NCBI GenBank assembly: GCA_017633195.1
Contig: JAGBPV010000025.1
Location: 1 to 6,334, forward strand
Origin: a bacterium
GTDB lineage: Bacteria; Bacillota_I; Bacilli_A; Mycoplasmatales; Mycoplasmoidaceae
Length of the DNA: 6,334 bases
Direction of reading: 5' to 3'
The notes beneath the pieces are model-generated. The model was given only the letters and a program-made list of their open reading frames with translations, ran no database searches and was not told the DNA's origin. Positions 1 through 6,334 of this stretch are shown one piece after another; positions within the stretch are counted from its first letter, which is position 1, and every line of letters begins with the position of its first letter. Made by a program: the position numbers and the translations under genes.

Positions 1-905
1 TATATTTTGCACCAATGCCAAGTGATGATAGTTATGGATCAAATGAATTTTTAACTATTCAAGCAACTTGTAATACTTCAGTTTCAGTTTGATTATGAAG
101 CAATAGTAAAAATGCATTTACTTCAACTGGTGCAATAACTATTCCTAAAGATAGTGTATTTACATGAACTTTGCCATATGAATTAAGTCAATTATATTAT
201 TCAGGTGGTAATGTTGGTGTACCATTATTTAATTATCAATCTTGATTTAGTTCTAGTACTGGTAGACAAAGTATTGCTACACCTTTTGGTTTATCAATTG
301 GTACAAATGGTGATTTAACATCAATTTCTGGAAGTTCAGAATTTAATCAAGCAGTTAATAAAGTAATTGAAATTGATTATAATAACTCTAGTGGTAGTCC
401 ATATACAGCACCTGAAAGTTTGTATAATCAATACAGTGGAACAAACAACCCTACAATCTTTAATACTTCTAATAATACTTTAAGTATTACAAGTCCAGAA
501 TTAATAACTTTTGAAACTACTGCAAATTTAGATGGTACTGAATTTAATGCTTCTACTAATTCAGGAACTTATACATATAGTATTGTTAATGAAACTAATG
601 GTGAAGAAGTTTCATATTCATCAGGTGCTATTAATTTAAGTGGCAATAGTAGTATCTTTAGTTATGACTTTATTGAACCTGGAAATTACAAAATTACTGT
701 AACTTATGATGTAAAGTATGGTACAAATAATGAAAATACAATTAGTAAAACAGCAATTTATTATGTAAATTATAATAGTTCAGAAGAACAAACATCAGCA
801 TCAACATTAAAATTAAGTTCTATTGATACATTAAGTTTTGTTTCAAATTCAATTTTTAGTACTTCAAATGAATTTATTAGTTATAAAAGATATAACATTA
901 AGTAA
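1..905 (+). CDS. C-terminal part of a surface protein ending in an Ig-like domain (5' truncated by window edge)
   Basis: The frame is open from the left edge (first full codon at 3) to a TAA at 903-905, giving 300 residues. TGA is read as Trp at 90, 96, 165 and 243. No start or signal peptide is in the window. The first ~130 residues are Ser/Gly/Thr-rich with aromatic clusters (for example FTWTLPYELSQLYYSGG near residues 53-69), and I cannot assign them to a domain. From about base 510 to 773 there is an Ig-like beta-sandwich domain: GTYTYSIVN, a Ser/Asn-rich middle, then GNYKITVTYDVKYG and YYVNY. This resembles one module class of the downstream giant lipoprotein. A Ser-rich tail ends in KRYNIK. 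The abundance of Asn/Ser/Thr and the scarcity of Lys and Cys suggest an extracellular, membrane-anchored protein. A P35-type lipoprotein of the M. penetrans group is a plausible family, but that is inference from style and context. No catalytic motif is seen. Confidence 0.85.
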
Positions 906-1325
906 AATCATAGTTTAACTAAGTTAATTAATAAAACAACTGTAAATATATTAAATATCAATTTACATAATACTAATTATGAATATAAAATACTAGTAAA
1001 AATTTGAAATGTTGTTTATATAAGTTAAATAATTACATTAAATCTAAATTTAGTAGTTTTAATAATCTATTTCTTACTATTATTGTTAATTCAAATTAAT
1101 CAAATTGAATTATTAATTTAATACAGTTTATTTAATTGATATAAATATCTTAATATTTAGATATTGCATATGCAATTAATAACTAAAAGTATTTAGTAAA
1201 TAAATAGTATATTATAGTTAACTTTACTTGTTGCTTTAACAAATATCATTCTTCATAAATGTTTACAATTAATATAACATAATATGTTTTTTAATTAAAT
1301 ATTAAATCTATATATAACAAGAAAT
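906..1325. other. non-coding stretch after the upstream gene, containing clustered palindromes
   Basis: I see no credible reading frame on either strand: stops are dense in all frames even with TGA read as Trp, and the few ATG codons run into TAA or TAG within a few codons. No tRNA- or rRNA-like sequence is evident. No terminator directly follows the stop at 905; the first convincing one is 420 bp downstream. The stretch contains a tight group of inverted repeats at 1144-1197 and a smaller one, AACATA-A-TATGTT, at 1276-1288. It could be a long 3' untranslated region, a decayed gene, or the locus of a small RNA. Confidence 0.6.
1144..1197. repeat. cluster of three adjacent inverted repeats
   Basis: Three symmetric elements lie nearly end to end. 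AATATCT (1144-1150) pairs with AGATATT (1159-1165) across an 8-base loop. ATTGCATATGCAAT (1163-1176) is a perfect 14-bp palindrome that includes GC pairs. ACTAAA (1182-1187) pairs with TTTAGT (1192-1197) across AGTA. None is followed by a T-run, so they are not ordinary terminators. Possible roles are a protein-binding site or RNA structure. Short palindromes are frequent in DNA this AT-rich, but the GC-containing 14-mer is less expected. Confidence 0.45.
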
Positions 1326-1366
1326 AAAAGCATAAAAAAATTTAAGAGATTTTTTATGCTTTTTAT
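1326..1366 (+). terminator. intrinsic (Rho-independent) terminator, possibly bidirectional
   Basis: AAAAGCATAAAAAA (1326-1339) is exactly complementary to TTTTTTATGCTTTT (1350-1363), giving a 14-bp stem with a 10-base loop. The 3' side runs into a T-rich tail (TTTTTATTTTA). The 5' side is A-rich, so it could also stop transcription on the minus strand. It is the strongest hairpin in the gap. It lies 420 bp beyond the upstream stop codon and about 465 bp before the lipoprotein start, insulating the lipoprotein from upstream transcription. Confidence 0.85.
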
Positions 1367-1396
1367 TTTATACTTAAACATTAATTATTACTTCTT

Positions 1397-1448
1397 AACA
1401 TATTTAATTAAATTTATTTTTATATCAAGTTTTTTTATTAAATATGTT
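1397..1448. repeat. 12-bp perfect inverted repeat with 28-bp spacer
   Basis: AACATATTTAAT (1397-1408) is the exact reverse complement of ATTAAATATGTT (1437-1448). The core AATATGTT recurs at 1281-1288 on the other side of the terminator, so AATATGTT (1281-1288) and AACATATT (1397-1404) form a further 8-bp inverted pair enclosing the terminator. As RNA the 12-bp pair could form a long-looped hairpin, but no T-tract follows it directly. Confidence 0.5.
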
Positions 1449-1541
1449 TAATATTTTTTAAAAGTATTACAATAATCAAGAATTATTATTTCAATATCTT
1501 TAAATGATAATTACTAGACTTTTATTTTATTCTTTATCTTA

Positions 1542-1557
1542 TTAAGAACATTCTTAA
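1542..1557. repeat. 7-bp inverted repeat with 2-base centre
   Basis: TTAAGAA (1542-1548) and TTCTTAA (1551-1557) are exact reverse complements separated by CA. The element lies inside the segment bounded by the 1484/1668 inverted repeat. A regulator-binding site is possible, and chance is also possible. Confidence 0.35.
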
Positions 1558-1573
1558 ATTTATAAATATTAAA

Positions 1574-1591
1574 TTTCATAATATTATGAAA
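1574..1591. promoter_or_regulatory. perfect 18-bp palindrome, possible operator
   Basis: TTTCATAAT is followed immediately by its reverse complement ATTATGAAA with no spacer. A hairpin of this kind would need the centre to open, so a dimeric DNA-binding protein is the more natural reader. It lies near the middle of the segment bounded by the 12-bp inverted repeats at 1484-1495 and 1657-1668, and about 250 bp before the lipoprotein start. Confidence 0.4.
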
Positions 1592-1680
1592 AAGTTGCAT
1601 TTAATTTTTTGTTAAAAATTCTCTATATTTTTTTCTTAATATATTTATTTAAAGTAATTGAAATAATATTTATTTTTTTA

Positions 1681-1712
1681 AAAGAATATATCTATAAATA
1701 GATATATTGTTT
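1681..1712. promoter_or_regulatory. 32-bp near-perfect palindrome just upstream of the putative promoter
   Basis: AATATATCTAT (1685-1695) and ATAGATATATT (1698-1708) are exact reverse complements separated by AA. After one G/G mismatch the symmetry continues with AAA (1681-1683) and TTT (1710-1712), giving 14 paired positions per side. It ends about 25 bp before the TATAAT at 1737, where the -35 region or an operator would lie. It could be a binding site for a dimeric regulator or recombinase, or a cruciform-prone element. Confidence 0.45.
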
Positions 1713-1736
1713 AAAGAAAATATTATAAAAATATCT

Positions 1737-1742
1737 TATAAT
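1737..1742 (+). promoter_or_regulatory. candidate -10 box of the giant lipoprotein gene
   Basis: TATAAT matches the consensus exactly and lies 88 bases before the ATG at 1831, implying a leader of roughly 80 bases. No recognisable -35 box sits 16-18 bases upstream (the sequence there is A-rich), as is common in mollicutes. TATAAT-like words are frequent in this DNA, so the assignment is tentative. Confidence 0.4.
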
Positions 1743-1820
1743 TAACATTAAGTTTATTGAAGAATTTTTTAATAATTAATTAAAGAAATTCATTTAATAA
1801 ATTTAGTTATAAAAGTTGGT

Positions 1821-1830
1821 AGGTTTTAAT
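1821..1830 (+). promoter_or_regulatory. weak ribosome-binding site that favours the ATG at 1831
   Basis: AGG at 1821-1823 is followed by seven bases and then ATG, a normal spacing but only a minimal Shine-Dalgarno match. A TTG at 1816 is also in frame, but the AGG lies inside the coding sequence it would create and it would add MVGFN before the Lys run. The ATG gives the usual Met-Asn-Lys-Lys lipoprotein start. Confidence 0.5.
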
Positions 1831-1923
1831 ATGAATAAGAAAAAGAAATTTGCTAAATATACAATTTCAACTTTAGCTTCAACTCTAATTGCTGCTGCAG
1901 TTATTTCTGCTGCTGTTAGTTGT
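1831..1923 (+). other. lipoprotein signal peptide and lipobox cysteine
   Basis: Residues 1-9 are strongly basic (MNKKKKFAK). They are followed by a hydrophobic Ala/Leu/Ile/Val-rich stretch (about residues 11-29) and AAVSC. The Cys is residue 31 (TGT at 1921-1923). AVSC is a loose but acceptable mollicute lipobox. Signal peptidase II would cut before Cys31, leaving a lipid-anchored protein on the outer face of the cell membrane. The Ser/Asn/Thr-rich linker that follows is typical of surface lipoproteins. Confidence 0.88.
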
Positions 1924-4900
1924 AGTAGTGAAACTAGTTCAAGTAATGATCAAAAAAATACAAATACTCAAAATTCAATTAAGGCTAATGGTACATCATA
2001 TTCTAAAGATAGTACCATTGATGTAAGCTATGGCAATAAAGTTACTTTAACTGCACCAAATTCAAATAATAAGAATGTTGTTTATAAATGATATTGTAAT
2101 GGACAATTACTTAAAAATGTAACAGGCAGTAAACTTGTTGTTTCTTCACAAGCAAATCCAAATAAATATTATGTTGAAACTATTACTAATGGTGTACAAA
2201 CAAAGTCAAGTACAATTACTGTTAATCCCACTTTTAATAGTAGTTTATTTAGTGCTGCAATTTTTGAAAACATAAATAATAAAAAAGTTATTAATGATAT
2301 CAATAATACAACTTCTTATTCTTTAAAATTTGAATTACTTTATAACAATACAATATTTAGTTTACAACCTTCAACTATTTATTGAACAATAAATGGTAAG
2401 CAATCTTTAGAAACTTCTCAATCTTTTATACCAAATTTAACAATGGGTAAAAATATTATTAGTGCTACATGCAAAAATTTACCTGCTTTTTTTGGAATAA
2501 AAAACAATTCTTTAAGTGCTAATATAACAATTAATTATGCACAATTATTAATTTCTAGTAATAAAAATTCTTCAAATGATAAAATATCAATAAATTATGG
2601 TGATTCAGTTATTTTAAATCCTACAAAAGATTCATTAAAATCATTACAAACTGCAGGGATTAACTTACAAGATGTTAAATATCAATGGTTCAGTGATAAT
2701 GAACCAATCAAAAATGAAAATAATCAAGAAGCTACTTTTAAAAATATAACTTCAAACACTACATATTATTTAAAAATTACATATAGTATTAACAATCAAA
2801 CCTATTCTTTAATTTCTAATATAATTCATGTTAATATCAAGAATGCTGGTTCAAAATTAAATAATATAAAAGTTATTTGTAATAATAATCATTCAAGTAC
2901 TTTAAATTTAAATAATAATTTAATTAATAAAAGTTATAATTTTTCTATTTCATACAATAACCCTGTTAATTCAAATATTAATGGAACAGTTACTTATCAA
3001 TTAATTAATAATGATACACATCAAAACATTATATTAACTAACGATACTTCTTCATTAAATGATACATTTAATATTAACTTTAATGATTTAAAAGGATTTT
3101 CTTTTGGAGTTTATACACTTTATGCAACTGTAAGTGTTAAAGAAGGAAACGGAAATATTTTTAAGTATACAAGTACTCAAATAAGTCCATTAACAATTAC
3201 ATATAATGCAATTAGTATTACACCAGAAATAAATAATAATGTTCAAGAAGTTGCTAATTCTAATATTTATAATGTTAATATAGGATCTAATGTTACTTTA
3301 ACAGCTGATTTAAATAATTTATATCTTGCTCATGATAATGCTTCATATCAATGAAAATATGAAACAAGTAGTGGAATTTGAACTAATGTTATAAATTCAT
3401 CAAATTCTACAACTTTAACAATTTCTAATTTAAATTCTTTAGATAATAAAACATATATATTAGTTCTAACTATTGATAATTTAACTTTATATTCAAATAC
3501 AATTACTATTAATCCTGTTATAGCTAATGAAGCAAGTATTACTATTACTAGTAATGATGCTTCTTTAAGCAATACATTAAATATTTATAACTCTACTAAT
3601 GCAACTCAAACATTATTATTAAACTTAAATTATTTAAATTTAAATGATTTAAAAGATGTAAATATTACTTGATTTGTGAATGGACAAGAAGAACAAACAA
3701 ATAGTAATAAAACTAGTTTTGAATATACTTATTCATTAGGAAATAACAAGATTAGTGCAAATCTTAGTTATTCATTAGATGGAATGATAAAAACTATTTT
3801 TACAACTTCTGATTTCAACATTAATTATTATGATTTAAATATTAATGCAACTAATTCAAGCATTTCATATGGTATTAATGCTAACACAGATAGCATTACG
3901 ATTAATAATCCAAAAACTTATTTATATAACAATGCATCATATCAATGAGAAGTAAATGGAGAACTTGTTGGTAATAAATCAAACATAAAACCAACAGCAT
4001 TGCCTTCTTATATTATTCAACAAACTACAACATTTAATTTAGTTGTAACAAATAATAATGATCCAAATGCGACATCAATTATTTCAAATTCTATTACAAT
4101 TACACCATCAAACACTTCATTTACTGCATCATTAAACACTAAATATGGAAATAATAATACTCTTGATGTTTATAGTAATGTAACTGGTACAACTCCAAGT
4201 TCATATAAGTTTAATGTGCAATTAGAACAAGATGAAAAACAATACTTAGGTACTTTAAATAATGCAACTACAACTTGAACTTTACAGTCTAATAATACTA
4301 TAATATATACAACACAAACAAGTTCATTAAGTTTTGATTTACCAATTTCTGATTTAACTCAATCTGGTACATATACTTTATTATCATCAACTAAATTAGT
4401 TGGAATTAGTACAGCTATTACTGCAAGTTATACTATTAATTATTCACAATTAACTATTAGTAGTAATACTGGATATGATGGAACTTTAACATTAAACAAT
4501 ACTAAGTTTGGTTCAATTATTCCTAATCCATATTATTTTTGACAAGTTGAAGAATCTAATAATTCTTGATCTACAGTGTCAACTAATACTTCAAGTTCAT
4601 CATATGATGTAAGTAATTTAACTTCATCAAAAATTTATAGAGTAATAATTGCAAATAATGCAAATTTAAATAATGCAACAATTAAGATCATTAGTGATTC
4701 TTATAATTTAAATGAAATTACTACTTCTATTAATGTAACCAATGCTACTAATACTAATAATAATATTTATGAAGCTAAATATAATTCTAGTATTACATTA
4801 ACTGCAAGCAATATTAATCTTAAAAGTTCATCTAATGTAACTTATCAATGATATTGTAATAATAAACCAATTACTGATGCCAACAGTAGTTCATATTCCT

Positions 4901-6334
4901 TTACACAAGGTTCAACTTCAAATTCATATTATGTAGTTTTATATATAAAAGGTATTAAACAAACTCAATCACAAACTATTACAGTTAATCCATTGTATGA
5001 TTCAAGCAAATTTAGTTTAGCTATTTATGAAAATAATAATAGTAATAATATAGCAAATACTACTATTAATGATTTGCAAAATATTAGTAGTTATGATTTA
5101 AGCATAAAATTACTTTATGATGGAAGTGTTTTTGATACTCAACCTACATCAAATATCATTTGGACATTAAATGATGAAAGTACTTCTAACAATAATTCAT
5201 TAAACTATAATGCTTCTTTAAATGTTGGTGAAAATCTTATTAGTGTTAAATTGAATGATTTATCAAATAGTTATGGAATAGCAGGAAATAGTTTAGTTGC
5301 TAATTTAACTATTAATTATGTAGAATTAGAAATTACAACAAGTAATTCTAGACCTATAGTAAATTATGGGGGGTCTATAACATTAACACAAGAATGTTTA
5401 TCTTATAATTCCTTTAAATCAATAGATACTAATCAAAATCCTGTTTCTTATCAATGATATGAAGTTGATGGTTCAAATAATGAAAAATTATCATCTGCTA
5501 CATCAGCTACTTATACTTTTAGTAATTTAATAAATAATACAACTTATTATTTAGTTGCAACTTATACTATTAATGGTACAACTTATACTTGAAAATCTAA
5601 TAAAATTACAATTACTGTAAATCAAGTACCAAATTTAGTTAGTCCAAAAATTGTTTGTGATACAAGTTCTAATTCAACTTCATTAAATTTAGATGAAAGT
5701 TTAATAAATAATAATCCAAACTACGAATTTAGTATTTATAGTAATAATAATGCAATTAGTGATATTAATGGAACTGTTACTTATACTTTAACTAACACAC
5801 TAAATAATGATAAGATTGTATTATCATCTTCTGCATCTTTAGATACACCATTTTCTATTGATTTTGCTACTTTAGATAATTTTAGTTATGGTACATATAC
5901 TTTAACTGCAAGTATCATTATTCCAAGTGCAAATGCAACAAGTATTACATATAAAGCAAGTGAAGTTGGATCATTAACAATTACTTATAATAATATTAGT
6001 ATTAATGTATCAAGTAATGCTACTCAAGTACAAAATTCAACTACTTATGATGCACAAATTGGTTCAAATGTAACATTAACAGCAAATAAAACAGATGTTT
6101 ATATTAGTAATTCAACACCATCTTATCAATGAGAAGAATATATTGATGGCAAATGAACTTCAGTTTCAAATACAAATAATACTGATACATTAACAATTAA
6201 TAATATTAATACTGGATCTAATTTAACTTATAGATTGATTGCAACTGTAGATGGTTTAGTATTAACTTCAAACTCTATAACTATTAGTCCAATAATATCA
6301 AATCAAATAAAAGCAAATATTACAAGTACTAATA
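1831..6334 (+). CDS. giant lipoprotein with tandem Ig-like modules (3' end beyond window)
   Basis: One frame is open for 1501 codons from ATG 1831 to the right edge, with no TAA or TAG. TGA codes for Trp at 14 sites (for example 2089, 2383, 3352, 3946, 4849, 5455, 6130) and TGG only at 2686 and 5161. After the signal peptide and a linker, two ~90-120-residue beta-sandwich-like classes alternate. Class I, with a Y-[QK]-W core and an S-x-x-I-T-[IV]-x-P-like end, occupies about 2017-2229, 2539-2838, 3205-3516, 3829-4107, 4444-4710, 4711-4992, 5320-5622 and 5989-6291. Class II, mostly with a W-x-x-[ND] core and a [TN]-I-[NT]-Y end, occupies about 2230-2538, 2839-3204, 3517-3828, 4108-4443, 4993-5319 and 5623-5988; another begins at 6292. 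Boundaries are by eye. The protein probably projects from the cell surface as an adhesin, antigen or shield; that role is inference. No enzyme motif is seen. I do not recognise a named family. Confidence 0.92.
2017..4710 (+). repeat. super-repeat copy 1 (nine Ig-like modules, ~2.7 kb)
   Basis: This is the first full copy of a higher-order coding repeat: five class I and four class II modules. Core Trp codons of class I fall at 2089, 2686, 3352, 3946 and 4540, and the next copy starts with the one at 4849. Spacings are 597, 666, 594, 594 and then 309 bases. The short last step shows that the fifth class I module is followed directly by the next copy without a class II module. Confidence 0.8.
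4711..6334 (+). repeat. super-repeat copy 2 (partial, runs off the window)
   Basis: Modules recur in the same order as in copy 1. YQWYCN (Trp 4849) matches YKWYCN (2089). YQWYEVDG (5455) matches YQWFSDNE (2686). The NGTVTY module (5623-5988) matches 2839-3204 with identical length. SYQWEEYIDGKW (6130) matches SYQWKYETSSGIW (3352). The final residues (ISNQIKANITSTN) match the start of the next copy 1 module (IANEASITITSND). Offsets between matching Trp codons are 2760, 2769 and 2778 bases. Identity is only about 40% by eye over the best stretch, so this is an old duplication. Confidence 0.8.
5368..5373 (+). repeat. G6 homopolymer inside the lipoprotein gene
   Basis: Six consecutive G (codons GGG GGG, in NYGGS) stand out in a gene that otherwise uses GGA or GGT for glycine. 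The corresponding site in copy 1 reads NYGDS without a G-run. Loss of one G gives GGG GGT CTA TAA, an immediate stop. Gain of one G reaches TAA within about a dozen codons. It is therefore a possible slippage site. Confidence 0.6.

Larger units (their letters stand above)
1484..1668. repeat. 12-bp perfect inverted repeat bounding a 161-bp segment (candidate invertible element)
   Basis: TATTATTTCAAT (1484-1495) is the exact reverse complement of ATTGAAATAATA (1657-1668). Extended to 15 bp (1481-1495 and 1657-1671) the arms still match at 14 positions. The enclosed segment contains two exact palindromes and sits just upstream of the putative lipoprotein promoter. Arm length and spacing are of the same order as the invertible promoter elements described for M. 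penetrans surface lipoproteins. In DNA this AT-rich, a few 12-bp inverted pairs are expected by chance in 900 bp, so function is unproven. Confidence 0.35.
1367..1830. other. intergenic region upstream of the giant lipoprotein
   Basis: No reading frame is supportable here. The region is extremely AT-rich with several 7-base T-runs (1430-1436, 1628-1634, 1673-1679). It carries two pairs of exact 12-bp inverted repeats, three near-perfect palindromes (1542-1557, 1574-1591, 1681-1712), a TATAAT at 1737-1742 and a weak ribosome-binding site before 1831. It probably contains the promoter and control region of the lipoprotein. M. penetrans P35-family genes are known to use invertible promoter segments bounded by short inverted repeats, which is why these repeats are listed separately. 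Confidence 0.6.

Noticed and set aside
420..905. A separate 161-codon gene starting at 420
   Set aside because: The codon at 420 is TTG, with no ribosome-binding site, and the frame is continuous with upstream coding sequence to the left edge once TGA is read as Trp.
1762..1791. Hairpin GAATTT...AAATTC just before the lipoprotein start, as a riboswitch or attenuator
   Set aside because: The arms are only six exact pairs plus a few imperfect ones, and there is no conserved aptamer-like sequence or T-tract. This is expected in AT-rich DNA.
1816..1830. TTG at 1816 as the start of the lipoprotein
   Set aside because: It would place MVGFN before the basic run and overlap the only AGG. ATG 1831 fits both the ribosome-binding site spacing and typical lipoprotein starts.
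906..1830. Insertion sequence or transposon remnant in the gap
   Set aside because: No transposase-like reading frame and no terminal inverted repeat with flanking target duplication could be supported. The 13-bp direct repeat alone is not enough.
3348..3572. 74-codon open frame on the minus strand
   Set aside because: It lies entirely inside the long lipoprotein frame, has no ribosome-binding site, and its hydrophobic translation is the expected mirror of Asn/Thr/Ile-rich sense codons.
2089..5457. Apparent in-frame TGA stops that would split the lipoprotein into many short genes
   Set aside because: All fragments share one frame. The TGA codons fall at the conserved Trp of repeated modules, and TGG occupies the same motif position at 2686. 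The genetic code uses TGA for Trp here.
2017..6334. CRISPR array or short tandem nucleotide repeat
   Set aside because: The repetition is at protein level with long, diverged units. No short identical DNA repeats with regular spacers are present.

Overview
The window is very AT-rich DNA that reads as protein only if TGA encodes tryptophan. Both long reading frames contain in-frame TGA codons where a Trp is structurally sensible, for example in the repeated Tyr-Gln-Trp motif. That code, the base composition and a classic bacterial lipoprotein signal point to a mollicute. The rows of Asn/Ser/Thr-rich Ig-like surface domains suggest a Mycoplasma/Malacoplasma species. The Mycoplasma penetrans / M. 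iowae neighbourhood is my best guess, not a demonstrated identity.

Layout. (1) Bases 1-905 are the C-terminal ~300 residues of a surface-type protein whose start lies left of the window. It ends in an Ig-like domain. (2) Bases 906-1830 are a ~925 bp non-coding gap. It holds one convincing intrinsic terminator (1326-1366), several exact palindromes, two 12-bp inverted-repeat pairs, and a -10-like TATAAT upstream of the next gene. (3) Bases 1831-6334 are the first 1501 codons of a giant lipoprotein still open at the right edge. The fragments between in-frame TGA codons all join into one uninterrupted frame.

The lipoprotein has a Lys-rich signal peptide and a lipobox Cys at residue 31, followed by at least 13 complete ~90-120-residue beta-sandwich-like modules. 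Two module classes alternate: one with Y-[QK]-W in its core, the other ending in a [TN]-I-[NT]-Y motif. The series is organised as a ~2.76 kb (about 920-residue) super-repeat, complete once and about 60% complete a second time. The copies look only about 40% identical by eye, so the duplication is old.

The last domain of the upstream gene resembles one specific module of the lipoprotein, so the two genes probably belong to one surface-protein repertoire. Nothing enzymatic, no mobile element, no RNA gene of known class and no CRISPR is visible. The main open questions are whether the inverted repeats form a phase-variation switch, and what the unexplained stretch between the upstream gene and the terminator does.
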